Assembly: GCF_005080865.1 (NCBI RefSeq)
Contig: NZ_CP034861.1
Span: forward strand, 62,001-126,000
DNA: 64,000 nt
Reading direction: 5' to 3'
Source of the DNA: Buchnera aphidicola (Muscaphis stroyani)
Lineage (GTDB): Bacteria; Pseudomonadota; Gammaproteobacteria; Enterobacterales; Enterobacteriaceae
In this document: positions 52,921 to 61,897 of the stretch, piece after piece
Position numbering within the stretch: the first letter of the stretch is position 1
Layout: each line of letters opens with the position of its first letter
Translations under genes and position numbers: made by a program
Notes under the pieces: model-generated
Told to the model about the DNA's origin: nothing
Seen by the model: only the letters and a program-made list of their open reading frames with translations
Databases searched by the model: none

Positions 52921-53518
52921 GACTTATAAAAGTACATTTAAAAATGCAATTTTAATTAGTATAATTTCTACTTTTTTAGTGTCTAGTACAATATTTATAC
53001 ACAATTCAACAAAAAATAAAATTTTATATCAAACGGAAAAAGAAAACAAAAAATTAATGGATCAAGTGATTCCTAAAAAATTGTTCAATACTGTTAATAA
53101 AAAGCTATATTGGGTTAAAAATACGCTTTTAGGAGACCATGAATATCATGATTTATGGTTATTTTTTGATAAAAAATGTCCAAAATTTGCAGTTATTAAA
53201 AGTATTGCTCCCGATGGTTATTCTGGGTCTATACATATGTTAATTTCTTCAGATTTTAATGGAAAAATTATTAGAGTTAGAATTTTATCTCACAAAGAAA
53301 CTCCAGGTATTGGTGATAAGATTGAATTATCAGTATCTGATTGGATTAATTGTTTTTCTGGATTAACAATTAAAAGTTTAAAAGATAAACAATTGTCATT
53401 AAGAAAATATGGAGGTAAAATTGACCAATTTACAGGTGCAACCATAACTCCTCAAGCTGTTACAAATGCTGTTAAAAGAACCGTTTTTTTTGTAAAAAAA
53501 ATTCCTTTTATGTTTTAA
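52901..53518 (+). CDS. rsxG: Electron transport complex subunit RsxG
   Basis: RsxG (RnfG) is a periplasmic flavoprotein with one N-terminal membrane helix. From the ATG at 52901 the product is 205 residues (E. coli 206). The FMN-attachment motif is [17 protein letters not shown], and [19 protein letters not shown] with [14 protein letters not shown] matches E. coli closely. A start at 52874 is possible but would overlap rsxD more. It is in operon between rsxD and rsxE. Confidence 0.94.
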   Translation: MATNVYKTYKSTFKNAILISIISTFLVSSTIFIHNSTKNKILYQTEKENKKLMDQVIPKKLFNTVNKKLYWVKNTLLGDHEYHDLWLFFDKKCPKFAVIKSIAPDGYSGSIHMLISSDFNGKIIRVRILSHKETPGIGDKIELSVSDWINCFSGLTIKSLKDKQLSLRKYGGKIDQFTGATITPQAVTNAVKRTVFFVKKIPFMF

Positions 53519-53549
53519 TGATAAATCTTTTTATTCAGAGAAGAGATTA

Positions 53550-54233
53550 ATGAACGTTAAACAATTTTTAAATGAAAAATTATGGAAAAATAATTCTTCT
53601 TTAGTTCAATTATTAGGTTTATGTCCTGTTTTATCAATCACTACAAGCGCTATCGATTCTATAGCACTTGGAATAGCGACAACTTTAGTACTTATGATAA
53701 CTAATACCACTGTTTCTATTTTCAAATTTTTTATACCAAAAGATATTAGAATTCCTATTTACATGATGATTATATCTTCAGTTGTAACATGCATTGAAAT
53801 GTTGTTACATGCTTATGCATTTGAACTGTACAAATCTTTAGGAATTTTTATTCCTTTGATTGTTACCAATTGTGTTATTGTTGGACGTGCTGACATGTTT
53901 GCTTATCAAAGTTCTGTATTAATTTCTTTTTTAGACGGTTTATTTATAGGATTAGGATCTACTTTTTTTATGTTTTTAATAGGATCTATACGAGAAATTT
54001 TAGGTCAAGGAACCTGGTTTTTTGGAATTTATAAAATATTTTCCGCATTAAATGATACAAATTATTTTACTTTAATTGAAAAGAATTCAACTATTATTTT
54101 AGCGATTTTACCACCAGGTGGTTTTATTATATTAGGATTTGTAATCGCTTTAAAAAATTTTATAGATTATAAAATACTAAAAAACAACACTTCTAGTGAC
54201 ATTAAATGTCCTTGCAAAAATAAAATTAATTGA
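53550..54233 (+). CDS. rsxE: Electron transport complex membrane subunit RsxE
   Basis: RsxE (RnfE) is a six-helix membrane subunit paralogous to RsxA. The 227 residues match E. coli's 231. Conserved segments include [55 protein letters not shown] and [13 protein letters not shown]. It is intact, unlike RsxA, which makes full loss of the complex less likely. nth starts seven bases after it. Confidence 0.96.
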   Translation: MNVKQFLNEKLWKNNSSLVQLLGLCPVLSITTSAIDSIALGIATTLVLMITNTTVSIFKFFIPKDIRIPIYMMIISSVVTCIEMLLHAYAFELYKSLGIFIPLIVTNCVIVGRADMFAYQSSVLISFLDGLFIGLGSTFFMFLIGSIREILGQGTWFFGIYKIFSALNDTNYFTLIEKNSTIILAILPPGGFIILGFVIALKNFIDYKILKNNTSSDIKCPCKNKIN

Positions 54234-54240
54234 TAAAAAT

Positions 54241-54882
54241 ATGAATAAAGATAAACGATACAAAATTTTACTATTATTTTTTAGAAAAAACCCTAATCCT
54301 ACTACAGAATTAATATTTAATTCTAATTTTGAGTGCTTAATATCTGTCATACTTTCATCAAAATCCACCGATATTGCAGTTAACAACACCACTAAATTGC
54401 TTTTTAAAATCGCTAATACTCCTAAAAAAATTTTAAATTTAGGAATTTATAATTTAAAACTTTATATCAGGAACATTGGATTGCATAATATTAAAGCATT
54501 AAACATAATCAACACTTCTTTTTTGTTAATCACTAAACATAATGGAAATGTTCCAAATAATCGTTTTGAATTGGAATCGTTACCAGGTGTTGGAAGAAAA
54601 ACAGCAGGTGTAATTTTAAATTTGCTATTCAATGAAAAAACAATCCCTGTAGATACGCATGTTTTTAGAGTTTCTAATCGAACTAATTTTGCTTCAGGAA
54701 GAAACATACAAGAGGTAGAAAAAAAATTAAATAAAGTTGCACCAAAAGCTTTTAAAATACATGTTCACCATTGGTTTGTTTTACATGGTCGATATATTTG
54801 CACTGCACGTAATATAAAATGCAGTACATGTTTTATAAATAAATATTGTGAATTTAGAGAAAAAATTTTTAAATCAATGTAA
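54241..54882 (+). CDS. nth: Endonuclease III
   Basis: Nth is a bifunctional DNA glycosylase/AP lyase for oxidised pyrimidines. From the ATG at 54241 the product is 213 residues (E. coli 211). The catalytic Lys120 is in LPGVGRKTAGVILN and Asp138 in VDTHVFRVSNR. The [4Fe-4S] cysteines 187, 194, 197 and 203 match E. coli. E. coli Gln41 is Lys here. An earlier in-frame start at 54196 lies inside rsxE and is not needed. It closes the rsx operon, as in E. coli. Confidence 0.96.
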   Translation: MNKDKRYKILLLFFRKNPNPTTELIFNSNFECLISVILSSKSTDIAVNNTTKLLFKIANTPKKILNLGIYNLKLYIRNIGLHNIKALNIINTSFLLITKHNGNVPNNRFELESLPGVGRKTAGVILNLLFNEKTIPVDTHVFRVSNRTNFASGRNIQEVEKKLNKVAPKAFKIHVHHWFVLHGRYICTARNIKCSTCFINKYCEFREKIFKSM

Positions 54883-54928
54883 AAATCTATTTTTAAAAAA
54901 TTAACTTATATTTTTATAGGATGTTTAA

Positions 54929-57111
54929 GTGATTATTGCAAACGTTGTTATGCCTTTTTTAATCAGACAATCTTTTAAATATTTTGTTCCAGATTCTATA
55001 ATTCCAGTTATTGGAGCTCGTGTAGTAGTACCATTTCATTCAAAAGACAAAATAGGTGTTATCGTTTCATTCAATTGTCAACATAAAACAAGTAAATTAA
55101 ATTTTAAGTTTATTAAGTTATTGATTGATAATAAACCATTATATACAAAAATTTTATTTGATCTTTTAACATGGTTAAGCAATTATTATTTTTGCCCTAA
55201 AGGAATCATATTTTTTTATGTTTTACCTAAAAGATTAAAGACTGATTACATTATTAAAAAAAAATATTGTTTAAAATGGTCTATTACAAAGAAAGGACAA
55301 GAAATAGATATTCAAAATTTTAATTTGTCTCAGAAACAACGATATAATTTATTTTTTCTAAAAAAAAGTGATGTATTTTACAATGAATTAAAAAAATATA
55401 ATTTATCTAAATTTGTTTTAAAAAAATTAGAGTTAAAACATTTGTGCGAGTCTAATTTATTTTATACAGATTATTTAAAAGTTCAATCTGTTCCAAAAAT
55501 TAAAAAAAAGATTTTTTTAAACAAAAAAGCTATTTTTTGTGTAGATAAGATTTTATCAGTCAAAAAATTTTCATCTTGGTTAATAACAAAAACAAGTTTA
55601 TTTTCGAAAGTAAAATTTTATATTAGTTTAATTCAAAAAATATTAGATAAAAAGATGCAAATTTTAATTTTAGTTCCTTATGAAAAAAATATAAAAAAAA
55701 TTATCTCTTTTTTAAAAATGTACTTTGACATTTCTATTGGAACTATCCACTGTCAATTAACTGATTCTGAGCATTTAAAAAATTGGATAAAAATCAAAGA
55801 TGGAGAATATTCTATAGTCATAGGCACAAAAAAAAATATTTTTTCACCATTTTTAAAATTAGGACTCATCATTGTCTATGAAGAACATAATTTATATTAT
55901 AAAAATTTACATCAATTTAGGTACAATGCTAGAGATGTAGCAGTTTTAAGGGCTTATAAAGAAAATATACCAATTATTCTTGATTCTGATACTCCATCTT
56001 TAAAAACTTTACATAATGTTTTTTTTAAAAAATGCATTTTTCTTAAAATTAGCAATCATACGCCAATAGTTAATTATAATTGTGATAATGTAATTAATTT
56101 AAAATCTGAAAAAATTAAAAGCGGTTTATCTTTAACTTTAATTAATAAAATTTATGAAAATTTAAAAAAAAATCATCCAGTTTTATTAATTTTTAATAAA
56201 ATAAATCTTGTTTTTTTTGGCATTATTTGTAAAAATTGCGGATGGGTAGCTAAATGTAGTGTTTGTTGTGATTATCTAGAAACAAAACCAGATAATAACA
56301 ATCTATTTTGTCAATATTGTTTAATTAAGATTAAAAAACCAAAATTTTGTTGTAGTTGTGGATTTTATTCTCTTCATGCGTTTAATTTTAGTATTGATCA
56401 AATTAAAAATAGAATAAAAAGTATTTTTCCACATGTTTCGTTGTTTTTTTTATTAAATAAAAAAATGAGTAAAAAGACTCAATCGAAATATTTAAAAATT
56501 TATGATTCTAAATCATATGTAATTTGTGTTATGGAAGATTTAGTTAAATATTATTATTTTCCTTACGTAAAACTGATTGGTTTGATTGGTATTGATCATT
56601 TTTTTTTTCTTTTAATTTCCATTCAATAGAATATTTTACACAATTTTATTTAAATTTAAATACATTAACCAAACATAATTCTTCATCTTGCCCAGTTTTA
56701 GTACAAACATCACATTTTGATAATTTACATTTAAAAAATTTTTTTCATAGCGGATATTTTGAAACTGCTAAAAATATTATAAAAATTCGTAAAAAATTTT
56801 TTTTGCCTCCTTGGAGTTTTCATCTTATTATTTATTCTTCAAGTTTTTATTTAAATAACAATGATTATTTTTTAGAATTTATAAAAGATTTATTCAAAAA
56901 AAAATTGAGAAAAAATAATGTTACTTTATGGTTTTTAGGTCCAAATCCTTCTTTTACTTTAAAAAATTTATATAAATATCATTCTCAATTACTCATTCAA
57001 TCCTCTTCTAAAGAATATCTTATAAATTTTTTAAATGGTGTTATAGATGAAATTCAATCTTTTTCTATTTTAAAAAAAGTGAAATGGTTTATTGACGTTG
57101 ATCCTATTTAA
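54929..57111 (+). pseudogene. priA: PriA-like primosomal protein: frameshifted in a T10 tract and lacking ATPase motifs
   Basis: PriA restarts stalled replication forks. A GTG at 54929 behind AGGA gives the family N-terminus (MIIANVVMPF). The frame stops at 56629, but one extra T in the T10 at 56599-56608 joins it to a C-terminal part ending KKVKWFIDVDPI, as in E. coli (VKWVLDVDPIEG), stop at 57111. All eight zinc cysteines (434, 437, 443, 446, 461, 464, 474, 477) keep E. coli spacing. The Walker A GSGKT is replaced (TKTSLFSKVKFY), DEEH is YEEH, and the QxxGRAGR motif is gone. Helicase activity is not expected. It could be a structural primosome loader or a decaying gene. Confidence 0.82.
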
Positions 57112-57321
57112 TTCATAATTTTGGATTATATTTTTTAAATTTTTTCATATAATTATATATTTTACTGATTAAAACTTTAAAAAAATAATTCTATATAATA
57201 TATTTTAAATAAACTATTTCAGTTAGTAATGTTAAAAGTTTTAAAAATATACTTATATTTTTTTAATTATTTTATAAGTTTAATACAACTAATTTTAAAA
57301 CATATTAAAATGGTATATCTA

Positions 57322-58605
57322 ATGATTAAATCAAATTTAATTAATGAACTACAAAATAGAGGATTAATATCTTATATAACACATAAAGATGAAATAAAAA
57401 AAATTATTCAAAATAATTCTATATCCCTCTATTGTGGTTTCGATCCTACTGCTGATAGTTTACATATAGGTCATCTTTTGCCTTTAATTACTTTGAAAAG
57501 ATTTCAATTATCTGGACATAAACCCATAGTGTTAATAGGCGGGGCTACAGGTTTAATTGGTGATCCTAGCTTTAAAAAAAAAGAAAGATTACTGAATTCT
57601 AACAATGATATTGATGTTTGGACTCAGAAAATTATTATTCAAATTTCTTATTTTTTAGATTTTCATTCTCAAAAAAATAATGCACTTGTTCTAAATAATA
57701 AAGATTGGTTTAATAAGATTAATATCTTATCTTTTTTGAGAAATATTGGAAAACATTTTTCGATTAATACTATGATTAGTCGTGAATCAGTAAAGCAAAG
57801 AATAAAGAGACGTGATCAAGGAATTTCTTTTACTGAATTTTCTTATAATTTGTTACAGGCATATGATTTTTTTATTTTAAACAAAAAGTACAAAGTTTCT
57901 TTACAAGTTGGAGGATCTGATCAATGGGGAAATATTTCTTCAGGAATGCACTTAATACATCGAGTTTCTAAAAAACAAGTATATGGTTTAACTGTACCTC
58001 TTTTAACGAATTCCAATGGTGTTAAATTTGGAAAAACAGAATCAGGTACTATTTGGTTAGATGCAAAAAAAACAAGTCCGTATAAATTTTATCAATTTTG
58101 GATGAATATAGAAGATTCAAATGTTTATTATTTTTTAAAATTGTTTACTTTTATAGATACTAATGAAATTGATATTAAAGAGAAAAAGAAACACATAAAT
58201 GATCAAATTATAAAAGACAAATCTTTACTTGCTAAAAATGTAACTCGTTTTGTTCATGGGGAAGAAAAATTATTAGCAGCAGAAAGAATAACAGAAGCTT
58301 TATTTTTAAAAAATATTAATCACATGAAAGAATCAGATTTTCAACAATTAGAACAAGATGGCATACCTTGTGTCAAATTAAATCAAACGAAAGATTTAAA
58401 AGAAGCTCTGGTGCTATCTAAATTATCAAAATCTCGAAGTCAATCTAATAATATGATAGTTTCAAATTCTATATCAATTAATGCTCATAAAAATACAGAT
58501 CAAAATTATGTTTTTAGAGAAGTTGACAAATTATTTGGTCGATTCACTTTATTGTCTAAAGGAAAAAAAAATCATTGTTTAATTTGTTGGATTAAGAATG
58601 ATTGA
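57322..58605 (+). CDS. tyrS: Tyrosyl-tRNA synthetase
   Basis: TyrS is a class I synthetase with a C-terminal S4-like domain. I chose the ATG at 57322 (MIKSNLINELQNRGLIS), giving 427 residues against E. coli's 424. ATGs further upstream (57310, 57229) would add low-complexity residues. The HIGH motif is LHIGHLLPL, the KMSKS-type loop is KFGKTESG, and YCGFDPTADS and GGATGLIGDPS are intact. Its 3' end overlaps sufA, which is convergent, by 14 bases. Confidence 0.95.
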   Translation: MIKSNLINELQNRGLISYITHKDEIKKIIQNNSISLYCGFDPTADSLHIGHLLPLITLKRFQLSGHKPIVLIGGATGLIGDPSFKKKERLLNSNNDIDVWTQKIIIQISYFLDFHSQKNNALVLNNKDWFNKINILSFLRNIGKHFSINTMISRESVKQRIKRRDQGISFTEFSYNLLQAYDFFILNKKYKVSLQVGGSDQWGNISSGMHLIHRVSKKQVYGLTVPLLTNSNGVKFGKTESGTIWLDAKKTSPYKFYQFWMNIEDSNVYYFLKLFTFIDTNEIDIKEKKKHINDQIIKDKSLLAKNVTRFVHGEEKLLAAERITEALFLKNINHMKESDFQQLEQDGIPCVKLNQTKDLKEALVLSKLSKSRSQSNNMIVSNSISINAHKNTDQNYVFREVDKLFGRFTLLSKGKKNHCLICWIKND

Positions 58606-58987
58606 AATCATTTTCGTTAAGTGAAAAGCTTTCACCACAACCGCAAAAATGATTTAATTTTTTATTGTAAAACTTAAAAATTTTATTAATATTGCTATTT
58701 ATAAAATCAATTTCAATTCCGTTTAAAAAATTTGCCTCTTGAGCGTTAACATATATTGAAATATTTTTATATGTAATGACTATTTCTTTTTCATGTTTTT
58801 TTTTAGCTAATGTCATAGTATATTTGAATCCGGCACATCCTGATTTTTTTATACTTAATCGTATGCTTTTTTTATCATCGCTTAAATTTGTTAAAAAAGT
58901 TATTTGTTTTATTGCAGATTCAGTGATTTTAATATTATAAGATTTATCATTTTTTTTATAATTAGAATTTATTTTTTTTTCTTTCAT
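58592..58987 (-). CDS. sufA: A-type iron-sulfur carrier protein SufA-like
   Basis: A-type carriers bind a [2Fe-2S] or [4Fe-4S] cluster and hand it to apoproteins. The 131-residue protein has the three ligand cysteines 51, 115 and 117 in SGCAGFKYTM and CGCGESFSL. NKIFKFYNKKLNHFCGCGES is closer to E. coli SufA (NQIFKFHNPKAQNECGCGESF) than to ErpA or IscA. The E. coli sufA neighbourhood (ydiK side) is also preserved, because ydiK is adjacent here. The other suf genes are not in this window, so it may serve another cluster-assembly system, such as Isc. Confidence 0.85.
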   Translation of the reverse strand: MKEKKINSNYKKNDKSYNIKITESAIKQITFLTNLSDDKKSIRLSIKKSGCAGFKYTMTLAKKKHEKEIVITYKNISIYVNAQEANFLNGIEIDFINSNINKIFKFYNKKLNHFCGCGESFSLNENDFNHS

Positions 58988-59220
58988 AAATTTTTCTCTT
59001 TTTAAAATAATTTTTTATAAAATAATGAGAATTCTTATATTTCTTATTAAATATTATCTGAAAAATTCATTATATTTTTTAAGTAATATTATTTTATTTA
59101 TTATTTTTATAAATTTTAATGTTACAATTATACAATATTTTAAAAATTTTTATTATATTTTATAATAAGTTTATTTTAAATAAAAAATTATTTATAAAGA
59201 TATTGAGGTGAAATAATTAT

Positions 59221-60297
59221 ATGCAAAATCCAAAAGAAAATATGGATTTATCGCAGTCTATTTTATCACTAATATTTGTCATTTCCATGAGCATTGTAAG
59301 TTTTTTAGTTATTTATCCATTTATATTAAGTTTTTCCTGGGCTAGCATGATTGTGATTGCTACATGGCCTCTTATGTTAAAATTACAAAGATTATTTGGA
59401 GGAGATCGTTTTTTTGCAGTCTTATTAATGATTTTAATTTTAATATTATTGTTTATCATTCCAATTGTATTTCTAGTGCATAGCTTGATTCAGAGCAGTA
59501 TACCTTTAGTGCATTGGTTAAGTTCAAATACTTTGGAATTTCCAGAATTATCTTGGCTTCAGGATATTCCGCTTGTTGGAAAAAAAATATTTTCTAGTTA
59601 TCATAAATTACTTGAAGGAGATGGTGGTGAGTTAATAAGAGAAGTAAAGCCTTACATGGGACGTACGACTGAATTTGTAGTTGTTCAGGCAAAAAAATGT
59701 GGATTATTTATTGTTCATTTAGGATTAATGTTATTTTTTAGTATAATATTATATTGGAATGGAGAAAAAATAAGTAATTCTATTCGTCATTTTGCTTTTC
59801 GGCTAAGTAATAAAAATGGAGATGCCATTGTTTTACTTGCTGCTCAAGCAGTAAGAGCTGTTGCGTTAGGAGTAGTAGTTACTGCTTTAATTCAAGCGAT
59901 ATTATCTGGAATAGGGTTGTTTATTTCTGGCATGCCATATTGGACATTATTAATGATTGTAATTGTTTTTTCATGTTTAATACAACTAGGACCTTTACCT
60001 ATTTTAATACCATGTATTTTATGGCTTTACTGGAATAAAGACACTAATTTAGGAACAGTACTTTTAGTGTGGAGTTTGTTTTTATTTATATTAGATAACG
60101 TGCTAAGACCATTTTTAATACGGATGGGTGCAGATTTTCCTATTATCTTAATTCTATCTGGAGTTATAGGTGGTTTAATTGAATTTGGAATAATTGGATT
60201 ATTTATTGGACCTGTAGTATTAGTTATTTTTTATCGATTAATAATATCATGGTTATATGGCATTTCGATATCTTCTTTTTTAGAAAAGAGTCAGTAA
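59221..60297 (+). CDS. ydiK: AI-2E family membrane protein YdiK
   Basis: YdiK is an AI-2E (PerM-like) family membrane protein, whose substrate is unknown; export of small molecules is assumed for relatives. The 358 residues (E. coli 370) have seven or eight predicted membrane segments and the family motif LDNVLRPFLIRMGADFPIIL, then LILSGVIGGLIEFGIIGLFIGP. GAGGTGA precedes the ATG at 59221. Its survival here makes it a likely transporter between symbiont and host, but the sequence does not show what is carried. Confidence 0.88.
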   Translation: MQNPKENMDLSQSILSLIFVISMSIVSFLVIYPFILSFSWASMIVIATWPLMLKLQRLFGGDRFFAVLLMILILILLFIIPIVFLVHSLIQSSIPLVHWLSSNTLEFPELSWLQDIPLVGKKIFSSYHKLLEGDGGELIREVKPYMGRTTEFVVVQAKKCGLFIVHLGLMLFFSIILYWNGEKISNSIRHFAFRLSNKNGDAIVLLAAQAVRAVALGVVVTALIQAILSGIGLFISGMPYWTLLMIVIVFSCLIQLGPLPILIPCILWLYWNKDTNLGTVLLVWSLFLFILDNVLRPFLIRMGADFPIILILSGVIGGLIEFGIIGLFIGPVVLVIFYRLIISWLYGISISSFLEKSQ

Positions 60298-60673
60298 AAA
60301 TATCTAAAAATATATTAATAAAAAATACTGTTTTAAAAATAGGTAATATAATTAATTACATTCATAATTAATATTGTTTTCAGAATAAAAAACCAAATCT
60401 AGATTATGATAGTTTAAAAATTTTATTATATTAATTTATAGAAAAAATTAAGAAACTTCTTTCTTAAAATTTATCTTCATTTTATATCCTTGTTAGAACT
60501 TCTATCACTTTATTTATAGTATACTATCAACATTTTTTTTCCTAATATTATAAAAATTTTTCTATTAGATATTTTTTAAAATTTATAGGAATGAGCTTAT
60601 GAATAGTTAGTTTGTCATGATTTTTATCATATCTTTCTGTTCTTTCTAAAATAAAATTTATTTAGAGAAAAAA
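60298..60673. other. Gene-free 376-base region before aroH
   Basis: No reading frame longer than noise and no RNA fold that I recognise. It holds a 12-base palindrome ATAGTATACTAT at 60516-60527 that contains a -10-like TATACT, followed by an eight-T run. No matching -35 is found at a proper distance, and the palindrome lacks the CTAG core of a TrpR operator. The region is probably the aroH promoter area or decayed sequence; E. coli has no matching gene here that I can identify. Confidence 0.4.
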
Positions 60674-61720
60674 ATGAAAAAAACAGATGAATTGCGTACA
60701 ATAAGAATTGATCCATTAATAACCCCAGCTGAGTTAGCAAAAAAATATGCTATTACCTCAAAAATTATGGATAATGTTATTAAAACAAGACATAATATTG
60801 CTCGTATTATGACTGGAAAAGATTTACGATTATTAGTGGTAATAGGTCCATGTTCAGTTCATGATCCTGTTGCGGCAGTAGAATATGCCCATCGATTATA
60901 TGAATTGCGTATAAAATATCAAGAACGTCTTGAAATTATAATGCGAACATATTTTGAAAAACCAAGAACAGTAGTAGGCTGGAAAGGACTAATTTCAGAT
61001 CCAGATTTAAATGGAAGTTTTCGAGTAAATCATGGATTAGAAGTAGCAAGAAAGTTATTATTAGACATTAATGCATTAGGTATGCCTGCAGCAACAGAAT
61101 TTTTAGATATAGTCATAGGTCAATTCATTGCGGACTTAATTAGTTGGGGAGCAATTGGAGCAAGAACCACAGAAAGTCAAATTCATAGAGAAATGGCTTC
61201 AGCTTTATCTTGTCCTGTAGGATTTAAAAATGGTACTGATGGAAATATAAAGATTGCAATTGATGCGATTCGTGCAGCACAAGCGCGACATTTATTTTTT
61301 GCTCCTGATAAAAATGGACAAATGACAATTAACCATACGAGCGGTAATCCGTATGGACATATAATTATGAGAGGGGGAAATTCTCCTAATTATCACTCTT
61401 GTAATATAAACTCAGCAATTAAAAATTTACGTGAATTTAATTTATTAGAAAATTTGATGGTTGATTTTAGTCATGGGAATTGCTTAAAACAACATCTGCG
61501 TCAAAAAAATGTATCTGAATCTGTTTCAAAACAAATTTATCACGGATCTAAATCAATTTTTGGAGTAATGATTGAAAGTTTTTTAGAAGAAGGTTTCCAA
61601 CAAGTAGTTGATAATCATCCTTTAATTTATGGAAAATCTATTACAGATGCTTGTTTAAATTGGAAAGATAGCATTCAAATTATTAAACAATTAGCAGACG
61701 CTGTAGATGTTCGTTTTTAA
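60674..61720 (+). CDS. aroH: 3-deoxy-7-phosphoheptulonate synthase (DAHP synthase), AroH type
   Basis: This enzyme joins PEP and erythrose-4-phosphate in the first step of the shikimate pathway. The 348 residues equal E. coli AroH. Conserved blocks are LLVVIGPCSVHDPVAAVEYA, RTYFEKPRTVVGWKGLISDP, TEFLDIVIGQFIADLISWGA and IMRGGNSPNYHSCNI. The sequence is closest to the tryptophan-sensitive isozyme in the parts compared. It provides aromatic precursors together with aroC in this window. A perfect ten-base-pair hairpin follows. Confidence 0.96.
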   Translation: MKKTDELRTIRIDPLITPAELAKKYAITSKIMDNVIKTRHNIARIMTGKDLRLLVVIGPCSVHDPVAAVEYAHRLYELRIKYQERLEIIMRTYFEKPRTVVGWKGLISDPDLNGSFRVNHGLEVARKLLLDINALGMPAATEFLDIVIGQFIADLISWGAIGARTTESQIHREMASALSCPVGFKNGTDGNIKIAIDAIRAAQARHLFFAPDKNGQMTINHTSGNPYGHIIMRGGNSPNYHSCNINSAIKNLREFNLLENLMVDFSHGNCLKQHLRQKNVSESVSKQIYHGSKSIFGVMIESFLEEGFQQVVDNHPLIYGKSITDACLNWKDSIQIIKQLADAVDVRF

Positions 61721-61724
61721 TTTT

Positions 61725-61752
61725 AATGCTAGTCTAATTATTGACTAGCATT
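61725..61752 (+). terminator. Hairpin terminator of aroH
   Basis: AATGCTAGTC (61725-61734) pairs perfectly with GACTAGCATT (61743-61752) around an eight-base loop, five bases after the aroH stop. It is followed by a TA-rich stretch with a short T-run at about 61765. Confidence 0.75.
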
Positions 61753-61897
61753 TAATTATTAATATTTTTAGATTTTTAACAGAATTTATTATTTAATTCG
61801 ATATTAATTTAAATAGTGACATAATTAACATATATTTCACATGTTCTTGTATAAAGAATTAAAGATAAGTTAATATTTTACTTAAGGATTTTATAGA

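Noticed and set aside
57229-57321. An N-terminal extension of tyrS by 31 residues
   Set aside because: The extension is low-complexity, absent in E. coli TyrS and not preceded by a ribosome-binding site.
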